Below, in pieces: positions 1 through 7,398 of a DNA stretch of 15,385 nucleotides (its first letter is position 1; every line of letters begins with the position of its first letter). Under the pieces are notes generated by a model that had not been told where the DNA came from, made no database searches, and worked only from the letters and a program-made list of their open reading frames with translations. The stretch covers positions 1 through 15,385 of the forward strand of contig JAUWDQ010000032.1 in assembly GCA_030608745.1 (NCBI GenBank), in the 5' to 3' direction. Position numbers and translations under genes: made by a program. Source of the stretch: Pseudomonadota bacterium (GTDB lineage: Bacteria; Desulfobacterota; BSN033; WVXP01; G020346125).

Positions 1-150
1 GAACCATATGATAGTTTGGTAATAAAAGATAGATGGGTTGGGTTTTCTGAATCTAATTGTAATTTGCCAGCAAAATTAGTTGATAAGTATAAATTGTTAG
101 GTGACAATGGTAAGATATATATTATAAAGGATAAATACTCAATAGAATAA
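1..150 (+). CDS. C-terminal end of an unidentified protein (cut by window edge)
   Basis: Frame 1 is open from the first base to a TAA at 148-150 and encodes the last 49 residues of a protein whose start lies outside the window. The peptide is rich in Lys, Ile, Tyr and Asn and ends in an alternating hydrophobic/charged stretch (IYIIKDKYSIE). Base composition is strongly AT-rich, unlike the genes after about 530. The tail resembles the soluble end of integral-membrane glycosyltransferases, but that is only an impression and I do not assign a family. The gene may be a truncated neighbour in the same disturbed left-edge region. Confidence 0.5.
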   Translation, partial: EPYDSLVIKDRWVGFSESNCNLPAKLVDKYKLLGDNGKIYIIKDKYSIE

Positions 151-324
151 TATATAATCCTCAATATCTTATCTATTACCGCCAGTAGAATGTCTTAATT
201 TATGGGGCAAGATAATCTCAAGTAGTACTGTGGCAGGGATACAATAATAAAAAAGTTATTAGCTAAAGTGTAATTCATCTTCATGACGGGCTGGTAGAAT
301 CAGAAGAACGGAAGGAGAAAAACA

Positions 325-588
325 ATGGCAGTCATCTTTAGAATCGCTGTTCGCAACCTTAAACATCATAAATCGAAAACTCTTATTATAGGCATCATTA
401 TTACCCTGGGGATTACCGTTCTGATAGTCGGGAATTCCATGATGCAAACCGCTTCAAAGGGACTTGAGATATCTTTTATAAATAACTTCTCCGGGCATAT
501 TATGATAAACGGTCAGACAGATGGGAGTCTGTCTCTTGCAGGCCGCATGGGAAGACCCTCGTGTTCCTCTTACCAGTCAGGTGGGTGA
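325..588 (+). pseudogene. 5' fragment of an ABC transporter permease (FtsX/MacB/LolC-like)
   Basis: The start is ATG at 325, with a good ribosome site (GGAAGGAG at 310-317, 7 nt before the start). Residues 1-66 look like the N-terminus of an FtsX-like or MacB-type permease: a basic amphipathic start (RIAVRNLKHHKSKT), one transmembrane helix at about residues 19-40, and the beginning of the periplasmic domain (FSGHIMINGQ). Such permeases run to about 400 residues. Here the family-like sequence ends near residue 66 (about 520-530). The last 20 or so codons are an out-of-frame reading of the elyC fragment, up to the TGA at 586-588. The ATPase partner and the rest of the permease are absent. The fragment is probably non-functional. 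Base composition is intermediate between the AT-rich edge and the rest of the window. Confidence 0.65.
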
Positions 589-1078
589 AACTACCTTATC
601 TCGATTGATAGAGGCCATTCGTCTTTTTTACCTGATCCCCCGTGCCAAGATCATGATATCTGGTGGTCCCCTGGACACCGATGAGCGAGATATGCCCGTA
701 TCCAAAATCGTGGGGGACCTGGCCACCGCCACGGGAATTCCGAGGGAAAGGATACTGTTGGAGACGAATTCCACCAACACCTATGAAAATGGTGTGGAGA
801 TTAAGAAAATCCTCGGGGAAGAGCCATTTGTCCTCGTAACCTCAGCCTCCCATCTTCCGCGAGCCATTGCCGTTTTTCAGAAACTGGGATTATCCCCCAT
901 TCCTGCACCGGCAGATTTTAGGGCGATTCGCAACAAGCCTCATGCAAACGCATCCATGGGGGAATTGGTGAAGGTGATGATTTCCGCCCTACCAAGCCCA
1001 GATAACCTTGCACATTCTGAGCGGGCATTGTACGAATATGCGGGGTTCATGTGGTATTGGTTGAGGGGATGGATTTAG
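521..1078 (+). pseudogene. elyC: ElyC / DUF218 envelope protein, 5'-truncated
   Basis: The last ~175 residues match the ElyC (YcbC) branch of the DUF218 family: DPRVPLTSQ, a helix LSRLIEAIRLF, the turn MISGG, GIPRERILLETNSTNTYEN, the block LVTSASHLPRA, then PAPADF and a C-terminal tail ending WYWLRGW. E. coli ElyC is about 259 residues with two N-terminal membrane helices and a VVLGGG strand before this part; all of that is missing. An ATG at 521 opens the frame, but residues 1-8 are not family-like and no good ribosome site precedes it. An in-frame TAA at 506-508 prevents a longer protein. In E. coli, ElyC is an inner-membrane factor linked to envelope integrity and undecaprenyl-phosphate-dependent peptidoglycan synthesis. 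The stop codon overlaps the ribosome site of the M16 protease gene, so the two were probably co-transcribed. Non-function is inferred from the lost N-terminus. Confidence 0.75.
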
Positions 1079-1090
1079 GAGGCGGGAGCC

Positions 1091-3835
1091 ATGAAGCGAT
1101 TTTCGGCAATTCTCTTATTGGGTGTCATGTTTTCGATAACTTCCCTTTCGGTGGCCACCGGAAAGACTCCCTTCATCGGGGAAGGCATGGTGGTCCCGAA
1201 CATTTCGCTGAGCCCGAATTATGCGGCCTTTGTGGAAGATATCTTGCCGTCTCAATCCGGAGACCTCTTTGTTCAACTGAAGAATGGGTTGACGGTGTTG
1301 ATTCGTGAAATCCACAGCTCGCGGGTTGTTTCGTGTCAGGTTCTTGTCAAAGCCGGTTCCATCAATGAGGATAAATATTTCCACGGTGGACTTTCCCATT
1401 ACCTTGAACACATCGTCTCGGGGGGGACGACATCGACAATGACGGAAGAGGATATAAAGAAGATCCTGCGATCCATGGGAGGCGCTTCCAATGCCTATAC
1501 CTCCTATGATCGGACGGTATACTTTATCAACACGACAGCGGAGCATTACAAAACGGCCCTTCAGCTCCTCATCAGCTATGTGACTGACTGCCAATTTGCT
1601 GAAAACGAATATCGAAGGGAAAAGCCGGTGATTCAACAGGAATTTAAGCTGGGAGAGAACAGCGTCTCTCGACAACTCTGGCATCTCTTTATGAGGACCG
1701 CGTATCAACGACACCCCATCCGTCACCCTGTCATCGGCTATGAAGATGTCTTCGTCAATATCACCCGAGAGCAACTCATGGAGTATTACCGGAAGCAATA
1801 CGTACCACAAAACACGGTAGTGACCCTCGTGGGACATCTGAAGCCATTCGAGGCCCTCGAAGAGGTGATTAAGCTGGCTAAAGATTTCAAGAGGGTTTCC
1901 CAAAGGCCTTCGGTCATCCCTAAAGAACCCCTCCAGGTTGGACCGAGATGGGTCGAAAGGGAATTTCCTCCAGCCCAGTTGACCAGAATGTACGTGGGAT
2001 TCCCGTCGGTTTCCCTGGAAGATCCAGATCTCTATCCCCTCGATGTCCTCGCCATCATTCTGGGAAAGGGGAGAACTTCCCGGCTTTATACAACCATCAA
2101 GGACCGGAAAAAGCTCGTCCTCTCCATCGATTCATCCAACTGGACACCTCATTACGCCCGGGGGATCTTCATCATTTCCATGGCCCTCAAGTATGAGAAC
2201 GTACAGAAGGCCCTGGAGGCCATATTTAATGAGATCGAAGGGATTCAATCCAGCTTGATCCCGGAGTCCGAACTTGAAAAAGCCAAGAAGCAGGTTATCG
2301 CGGATCACATCTTCGGCAAGCAGTCAGCCGATGATATCGCCTCAAGCCTCGCCTCGTCCTATGCAGCCACGGGAAATCCTTACTTCGATAATCTCTACGT
2401 GGAGAGGATCCAGGGGGTTACCTCCGAGGATGTCGGGAGGGTTGCTCGGGAGTTCCTGAGGAGGGACCGTATAACCGCCGCCCTTTTAAAACCCCCTCAA
2501 CCGACAAAGGCCTCACCGGAGGCAATTCCGTTAAGGCACCCCTCTCAGATCGAAAAGCGGATGTTCTCCAACGGGATTACCTTGTTGCTGAAGGAAAACC
2601 CGAATCTTCCCATTGTGACGTGCCAGCTGTTCGGCAAGGGGGGGCAGAGGTATGAGCCGCCCGGACAGCCAGGAATCTCCCTTTTTACCATGGGGCTCTT
2701 GACGAAGGGTACGAAGACTCGTTCGAAGTACCAGATCTTCAAGGAGATCGAGGAGATGGGGGGAAGTATCGGGTCCAGCTCCGGGAGGAACACCTATTCC
2801 GTGAGTGTATCGATCCTGAAGGAAGATTTCGAAAAGGGCCTGGAAATCCTCTCGGACGTGGTCATAAACCCTTCCTTTCCAGAAGAGGAGATCGAGAAAC
2901 AAAGGGAAGATACACTGCTCGCCATCAAAAGGATCGACGAGAGTTGGGAGCGGGAGGTTACCCGACTCTTTCGCCAACATTTCTTTATTCAACACCCCTA
3001 TCGCAATGATTTGGTGGGAACGGAGGAGTCGGTAAGGCGTTTTGCGAGGAAAGATATTGTGGATTTTTACCGCCTGTCGGTCATGCCCAATAACATGGTT
3101 CTGGCTATATTTGGGGATATCGACATCAACCGAGTTACCCAAAGCGTGGAGCAACGATTCGGCCACCTGAAAAGGGGGAACCTCGTTGCACCCAATCTCA
3201 AGGAGGAGACCTCCAACATCGTCCGGGAGAGGCGGGTCCAGAAGATGAACGACAAGTCGTCGTCGGCCCTATTCGTTGGTTTCAATGGGATGACCCTTTA
3301 CGATGCGGATCGGCCCGCCTTGGACGTAATCGATGCCATTCTTTCGGGCATTGGGTATCCCAGCGGATGGCTCCACGAAGCCCTGAGGGGAGGCGATCAA
3401 AGCCTCGTCTACTATGTCCATGCCTATCCCCACTATGGGATAGACGGCGCCTACTTCGGGATAATCACCCAGACTACCATGGCCAACTATCAGGAGGTCC
3501 TGGATATTATCTCGGAAATGGTGAGAAGGATTCGGGAGGAGCTGGTGACGGATGAGGAACTGGAGCTCGCAAAAAAGATGGTCGTAACCATGCATGATCT
3601 TGGATTGGAAACCAATGCTTCGCAAGCCTTTAGCGCTGCCGTTTCAGAGGCTTTGGGGTTGGGATACGACTGGGATCAGCGGTATAGGGGTCTGATACAG
3701 GGAGTGACGAAGGAGGATGTTCAGCGGGTCGCCAAGAGGGTTTTTAAACACCATCTCACAGCCACCACCATTCCCCGAAAACCCGTAGAAGCCGTGATCC
3801 CCCCGGAGAGAAAGGAGAGGATGCACATCCAATGA
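1091..3835 (+). CDS. Exported two-domain M16 (pitrilysin-type) zinc metalloprotease
   Basis: The protein has 914 residues. ATG at 1091 follows AGGAGG (1077-1082) by 8 nt. Residues 1-24 form a signal peptide (short basic start, hydrophobic core), so a periplasmic or outer-membrane-facing location is likely. The first half (about 60-470) carries the inverted zinc motif: His103 and His107 as ligands, Glu106 as catalytic base, and Glu184 as third ligand exactly 77 residues after His107, as in pitrilysin. The second half (about 485-900) repeats the fold but has no HxxEH. It keeps an Arg766...Tyr774/775 block typical of the non-catalytic half. Two fused M16 halves resemble PqqL-like and other bacterial periplasmic M16 proteins, which degrade peptides in a clamshell chamber. 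The substrate is unknown. The gene sits 12 nt after the elyC fragment and converges on the amidase gene. The family call is firm, the physiological role is not. Confidence 0.93.
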   Translation: MKRFSAILLLGVMFSITSLSVATGKTPFIGEGMVVPNISLSPNYAAFVEDILPSQSGDLFVQLKNGLTVLIREIHSSRVVSCQVLVKAGSINEDKYFHGGLSHYLEHIVSGGTTSTMTEEDIKKILRSMGGASNAYTSYDRTVYFINTTAEHYKTALQLLISYVTDCQFAENEYRREKPVIQQEFKLGENSVSRQLWHLFMRTAYQRHPIRHPVIGYEDVFVNITREQLMEYYRKQYVPQNTVVTLVGHLKPFEALEEVIKLAKDFKRVSQRPSVIPKEPLQVGPRWVEREFPPAQLTRMYVGFPSVSLEDPDLYPLDVLAIILGKGRTSRLYTTIKDRKKLVLSIDSSNWTPHYARGIFIISMALKYENVQKALEAIFNEIEGIQSSLIPESELEKAKKQVIADHIFGKQSADDIASSLASSYAATGNPYFDNLYVERIQGVTSEDVGRVAREFLRRDRITAALLKPPQPTKASPEAIPLRHPSQIEKRMFSNGITLLLKENPNLPIVTCQLFGKGGQRYEPPGQPGISLFTMGLLTKGTKTRSKYQIFKEIEEMGGSIGSSSGRNTYSVSVSILKEDFEKGLEILSDVVINPSFPEEEIEKQREDTLLAIKRIDESWEREVTRLFRQHFFIQHPYRNDLVGTEESVRRFARKDIVDFYRLSVMPNNMVLAIFGDIDINRVTQSVEQRFGHLKRGNLVAPNLKEETSNIVRERRVQKMNDKSSSALFVGFNGMTLYDADRPALDVIDAILSGIGYPSGWLHEALRGGDQSLVYYVHAYPHYGIDGAYFGIITQTTMANYQEVLDIISEMVRRIREELVTDEELELAKKMVVTMHDLGLETNASQAFSAAVSEALGLGYDWDQRYRGLIQGVTKEDVQRVAKRVFKHHLTATTIPRKPVEAVIPPERKERMHIQ

Positions 3836-3934
3836 CCTTTTTCCTTCGTGATCAAAGGGCGAAGATTTCCGGGCCAACTATGGTGAAGGGACTCATTTGG
3901 ACTGATGAGATGGAAAGAAGCGGACCAGTGGTTT

Positions 3935-6679
3935 CTATCGTAATAAGGATGCCAAATGATCCCTCTCGGCCTCAAATTCCGCCACATGTTCCTTTCTTAT
4001 GGAGGAAATGGGCGGGCTCTTTATCTTGAGGGGATCGAGAAATTTCCCGTTTCTCGATATCCGGTAATCCAGATGGGGACCTGTGGCAAGTCCCGTTGAT
4101 CCAACGTATCCAATGATCTCCTTCTGTTTAACCCGTTTCCCCTTCCTCATTCCCCGTCCATATCGAGAGAGATGGGCGTAGTACGTGGTATACTCGTTGC
4201 CGTGCTTTACCGTTACTTGCCTTCCGTAACCTTGATTCCATCCGCAGAAGACGACCTTCCCATCCGCAACGGCTCGAATGGGCGTTCCCGTTGGGGCTGC
4301 GTAATCGACGGCTAAATGGGGATGGTATCCACCCAGGATCGGATGACGCCTCCGTCGACTGTATCCCGATGTAATCCTGGTGAATTTCAGGGGAGAGCGG
4401 AGAAAGGATTTCTCCAGCGACCTTCCCCTTTCGTCGTAGTGGCTCTTTCGCCCCCCTGGCTCCCTGAAATAGAATCCTCTGTATTTCTGAGAAGGGGTTT
4501 CATACGCGGCGGCAAGAACGGTCCCGTACCGGATGAATTGGTCATCCTTGTAAAATTTCTCCACGATAATCTTAAAGCGATCCCCTTTCCGGGGGTCGTT
4601 GTGAAAATCGATTTCCCATGCAAAGACATCGGCGAAAATCAGGGCCAGATGGTCTTCTTCCCCGGTCTTCTCAATAGCGTCAAAGAGGGTGGATCCAATT
4701 TTCCCTTCCACTCTCGTCAGATGGCGGTCTAAGATGACCTTTCTCTTCGATGCGACATATCGCTCTCCTTCTCTCGTGACTTCGTAGACATCGGTTAGAC
4801 TTGCCTCGTAGAGAAAGGCTTGCAGCTCACCTCGTTCATCGAAGGAGATCCGAAAAGAATCACCGGGGTTGCAATCCCTGAAGTCGAGGAGTGGCTTCAA
4901 GTGAGCCGTAATAACGGCGATCTGGTTAGGGGAAACCCCTCTCTTTTTCAGAGCGGTATAGAGACAGCCTCCCTTTTCCATCCGGCCCTCGATGATCCGT
5001 TCAGGGAGCCCCTTCGTCTTCAATGAGGTTTTTCTTGGAGACCGAAGAGGCCGATGGGCTTTCCTCGTTTCCTCTATATATCCTTTGAGCCCTTCCGCAA
5101 TAGCCGCGGCAATTTTATCCAGGTGTTTTCGGCTCTTTAGCTTCCTCTCCTCCGACCGGTTGCTGATAAATGAGACTTCAGCCAAGATCGCGGGCATTCT
5201 CGCACCCATGAGGACGTAAAATGGGGCCTGTTTTACCCCCCTGTCTCGGTGGCTAGATCGTCCATGGTTCAAATTATTGATCATGGACCACTGGACATGG
5301 TGGGCCAATCGGCTGGATTCATTCACCTTTGCGTTTAACATGAGGGAATAGAGGATAATCTGAAGGTCGCTCAGTCTCTTGGTGGAAATGGCGTTCTCAT
5401 GTGCGGCCAATTCCATCGTCTCCTCATCGGAGGCGAAATTCAAGATGTAGGTCTCTATTCCCCTCGCCCCTCTTTTCCTGCTGGCATTAGCATGAATGGA
5501 TACAAAGAGGTCCGCCTTTTTCGTGTTCGCAATGGCGGTTCTCTCTTCCAATGGCAGATAGATATCCCTCTCCCTCGTCAAGAAGACCTCGTATCCACGT
5601 CTTTCCAGCTTCTTCTTGAGCCTTTTGGCGATCTTCAATACCACATCCTTTTCCATGAGGCCACTGGGTCCAATAGCGCCTGGATCGCGACCTCCGTGGC
5701 CGGGGTCGATGACGATCCTCTTGATGCCGGATTCCGATGGTCGCAAGAGGGGCTGTTTTTCCTCCATGGCGGCCAAGGCTTTCCCCTCGGAGGATGAGAC
5801 CCCGAAGATGTCGATGACAATGCGAAATGGATCATTCAGGGGAAAGATCCTATAGTCCCTGATGCTCTCGATATCCAGAACGACCCTTACCGTATCGGGG
5901 GTGTTTTGTCCTGCTCTAGCCATTTTGAGAAGCCCATCGTGGATGGGAATGGGCTGTCTCAAGTCAGGGGAAATCTTGGCCGAATCGATATCGATATAGA
6001 GCCTCGGGGGCTTATTGATGGAGGGATCCCTCTTTAAGAGGCGGTTCGTATAGGATACCTCCTTATCCACATAGATAACGAACCTTGTATAATCGGGATT
6101 TGACCAATATTTCATTTTCGTCACGGGGTGGAGTTCCCTTGTTTCCTTGTGCAGCGGTTTCGGTTTATACTCCTGCAGTTCCTTCAGCTTACCCCCCGCC
6201 GTGGATACCATATCCCCCTTGGGGAATTGATCAATAACCTTTTGAAACGCCTCATAGGCCTTGAAGAACTCATTTCGCTTCAGGTGAATTTCCCCAATCT
6301 TGAATTGGGCATCGTCGGCCAGCCTGCTGGAGGGGTATCTCGCCACTAAGCTCTGGAAAGAGGAGAGGGCCTTTTGCAGGTCGGATTTGAGGAGCGAATA
6401 GCCGTAAAGGTCATGGTAGAGCGTCCCCACGGTGAATAAAGCATCGTCCGACCTCGGGCTGTTGGGATACTGGGTATAAACGGCTTGAAACGCTTCAATA
6501 CATCTCAACCAATAAGATCTATACTTCTTCTTCGTCTTAGAGTTTTTCAGGGCGTAATAATCTTTCCTCGCTTTTCCATATTGAGCCTCATAATCAGCGC
6601 CATAGAGGGGGGTTGTGGAGAAAAGAAGGCAGAAAAGGATGACCGCTACGGCCGATCTGTGAATAAATCCACCCATCAT
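3935..6679 (-). CDS. Bifunctional peptidoglycan hydrolase: TPR + AMIN + Amidase_3 + M23
   Basis: The protein has 914 residues from the ATG at 6679, chosen because GGTGAG lies 6 nt upstream and a signal peptide follows (about 1-28, ending PLYGA). Domain order: TPR-like helices (about 49-166); AMIN domain (about 185-293), which targets amidases to the septum or peptidoglycan; Amidase_3 (about 319-537) with IDPGHGG (His328), Glu343, SIHANA (His396) and AEVSF (Glu501), the expected zinc and catalytic residues; a Csd3/ShyA-like linker domain (about 560-750, including LFDAI and DVFAWEIDF); then M23 (about 783-886) with His788xxxAsp792, YYAHLS (His836) and GPHLD (His869, Asp871). The amidase half should cut MurNAc-L-Ala bonds and the M23 half peptide crosslinks. 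Each family is common; a single chain with both is unusual. Asp871 replaces the usual second His of HxH, a zinc ligand, so M23 activity is uncertain. The gene converges with the M16 gene and is likely transcribed alone. Confidence 0.93.
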   Translation of the reverse strand: MMGGFIHRSAVAVILFCLLFSTTPLYGADYEAQYGKARKDYYALKNSKTKKKYRSYWLRCIEAFQAVYTQYPNSPRSDDALFTVGTLYHDLYGYSLLKSDLQKALSSFQSLVARYPSSRLADDAQFKIGEIHLKRNEFFKAYEAFQKVIDQFPKGDMVSTAGGKLKELQEYKPKPLHKETRELHPVTKMKYWSNPDYTRFVIYVDKEVSYTNRLLKRDPSINKPPRLYIDIDSAKISPDLRQPIPIHDGLLKMARAGQNTPDTVRVVLDIESIRDYRIFPLNDPFRIVIDIFGVSSSEGKALAAMEEKQPLLRPSESGIKRIVIDPGHGGRDPGAIGPSGLMEKDVVLKIAKRLKKKLERRGYEVFLTRERDIYLPLEERTAIANTKKADLFVSIHANASRKRGARGIETYILNFASDEETMELAAHENAISTKRLSDLQIILYSLMLNAKVNESSRLAHHVQWSMINNLNHGRSSHRDRGVKQAPFYVLMGARMPAILAEVSFISNRSEERKLKSRKHLDKIAAAIAEGLKGYIEETRKAHRPLRSPRKTSLKTKGLPERIIEGRMEKGGCLYTALKKRGVSPNQIAVITAHLKPLLDFRDCNPGDSFRISFDERGELQAFLYEASLTDVYEVTREGERYVASKRKVILDRHLTRVEGKIGSTLFDAIEKTGEEDHLALIFADVFAWEIDFHNDPRKGDRFKIIVEKFYKDDQFIRYGTVLAAAYETPSQKYRGFYFREPGGRKSHYDERGRSLEKSFLRSPLKFTRITSGYSRRRRHPILGGYHPHLAVDYAAPTGTPIRAVADGKVVFCGWNQGYGRQVTVKHGNEYTTYYAHLSRYGRGMRKGKRVKQKEIIGYVGSTGLATGPHLDYRISRNGKFLDPLKIKSPPISSIRKEHVAEFEAERDHLASLLR

Positions 6680-6685
6680 CGAGGG

Positions 6686-6691
6686 CTCACC
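6686..6691 (-). promoter_or_regulatory. Ribosome binding site that fixes the amidase start
   Basis: On the minus strand GGTGAG lies 6 nt before ATG(6679) and 9 nt before a second in-frame ATG (6676). The reading frame stays open upstream to 6916, but that extension (79 codons) is proline/serine-rich and not protein-like, and its own ATG lacks a correctly spaced ribosome site. A normal signal peptide begins right after 6679, which supports the shorter start. Confidence 0.6.
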
Positions 6692-6812
6692 GGGACGAGA
6701 TGTCGATTTGGAAACCGTCGTCCTTGAATGTGAGTGACCATCCCTCGGCAAAATTGAAGCGTTCCCCGCGATAGGGCGTGAGCGGGATGGGAGGGTTTTT
6801 AGAAGGTTGCAC
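6687..6812 (-). CDS. Possible small or remnant ORF, 41 codons, unknown
   Basis: Minus-strand frame from GTG (6812) to TGA (6687-6689), bounded upstream by an in-frame TAA. The last ~27 residues (RGERFNFAEG...FKDDGFQIDISSR) have a balanced mix of aromatic, acidic and aliphatic residues and look more protein-like than the overlapping upstream extension of the amidase frame. The stop lies inside the amidase ribosome site, 7 nt before its start, which would suit translational coupling. No ribosome site precedes the GTG, and I recognise no family. It may be the 3' remnant of a lost gene or chance. Confidence 0.2.
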   Translation of the reverse strand: MQPSKNPPIPLTPYRGERFNFAEGWSLTFKDDGFQIDISSR

Positions 6813-6951
6813 AAAAGGTTATCAAGGGGAAAGCCACTAGGGGGTAAAGAGGGAGTGATCCGCGGAAAGGGTAAAAAGGATAGGGCAGTCCAGAATTTTC
6901 CCCTTTGGATATCCATTCCGGGCTCTTTCGAATACTCCTTTTCGCAAATGT

Positions 6952-6994
6952 ACTATACATTATTTAATTATGCAACAAAAAATTTAAATTTCAA
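6952..6994 (-). promoter_or_regulatory. Candidate sigma-70 promoter for the amidase gene
   Basis: On the minus strand TTGAAA (6989-6994) is followed after 16 nt by CATAAT (6967-6972), five of six matches to each consensus. An overlapping second -10, TATAGT (6952-6957), lies just downstream. Start of transcription would be near 6945-6960 and leave a leader of about 270 nt before the amidase start. The whole segment is AT-rich, so chance matches are likely; the pairing and direction are suggestive only. Confidence 0.35.
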
Positions 6995-7073
6995 GCAGTT
7001 ATATAATAAAAATACAAAAAAAATTTGGAAATAGAGTATTCTCCATTGATTATAAAGGGTTTTTTGTTCAATA

Positions 7074-7104
7074 TCATCCCCAATGTAGCATCTACAGGGG
7101 ATGA
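7074..7104. repeat. Strong inverted repeat / hairpin
   Basis: TCATCCCC (7074-7081) pairs with GGGGATGA (7097-7104), and inside it TGTAG (7084-7088) pairs with CTACA (7092-7096). The two are separated by a 2-nt AA bulge and a 3-nt CAT loop, giving 13 base pairs. No T-run follows on either strand, so it is not an intrinsic terminator. It could be a protein-binding palindrome or an RNA stem. Confidence 0.6.
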
Positions 7105-7151
7105 GACGGGCCTTCTCACCATCTGCGGCCCAAGAGCAGGAATAGGAAGAA

Positions 7152-7203
7152 GAAGGAGGGGGATGACTGTGAGGGCTGAGACGAAGCGAACGCCCCCTCT
7201 TTT
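7152..7203 (+). terminator. Terminator-like hairpin with T-run (plus strand)
   Basis: GAGGGGG (7156-7162) pairs with CCCCCTC (7193-7199). Flanking bases 7153-7155 can pair further with the start of the T-run TTTT (7200-7203), giving up to 10 pairs. The 30-nt loop is long for an intrinsic terminator, and no plus-strand gene is known just upstream, so the assignment is weak. Confidence 0.25.
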
Positions 7204-7246
7204 CGTACCGAAGACTATGAACGATTCGAAAGTTTCCACACTTTTG

Positions 7247-7296
7247 TTGGGAGTATTGTTGCAATCCTTTCATTATACAATAGATAGTATTCCCAA
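7247..7296. repeat. Nested inverted repeats
   Basis: TTGGGA (7247-7252) pairs with TCCCAA (7291-7296), and inside it TATTGT (7254-7259) pairs with ACAATA (7277-7282). A small further hairpin (AGGGA 7299-7303 with TCCCT 7313-7317) follows directly. These may be ends of a decayed small element or operator-like palindromes. Confidence 0.4.
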
Positions 7297-7398
7297 TAAG
7301 GGAACACTGTTGTCCCTGAGCGTAAATTCATCCTTCAAACCGAACCACCAAATTTTTGTGCTGCTGTTACCTAGTGTTGCCGTTTGGAGGTTTTTCTA

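Noticed and set aside
1115..1903. 262-codon open frame on the minus strand inside the M16 protease gene
   Set aside because: It is antisense to a clear signal peptide and zinc motif, has no ribosome site or recognisable domain, and its arginine/histidine-rich translation is typical of a shadow frame.
2531..3166. 211-codon minus-strand frame opposite the second M16 half
   Set aside because: Fully antisense to conserved M16 sequence, no family features, no start signal.
3836..3934. Search for a terminator between the convergent M16 and amidase genes
   Set aside because: Only a 5-bp CTTCG/CGAAG pair with an 11-nt loop (3844-3864) and no T-run was found.
3832..4029. 65-codon plus-strand frame starting with an ATGA overlap at the end of the M16 gene
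   Set aside because: The overlap is attractive, but it runs antisense through the C-terminus of the amidase-M23 protein and the peptide has no domain-like pattern.
6680..6916. N-terminal extension of the amidase to an ATG at 6916
   Set aside because: The extension is Pro/Ser/Arg-rich, lacks a spaced ribosome site (AAGGAG is about 18 nt from the ATG) and would bury the signal peptide inside the protein.
7156..7200. GGCTGAGAC within a hairpin, reminiscent of the TPP riboswitch core
   Set aside because: The other conserved TPP elements (CUGAU and GCGAAGGGA segments) are missing and no thiamine gene follows.
6968..7273. Minus-strand frames in the divergent spacer (starting MKGLQQYSQQK and METFESF)
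   Set aside because: One has a hydrophobic stretch and the other a transposase-like feel at the start, but neither continues as a recognisable protein; both run into the AT-rich promoter region. Kept only as a hint of a decayed element.
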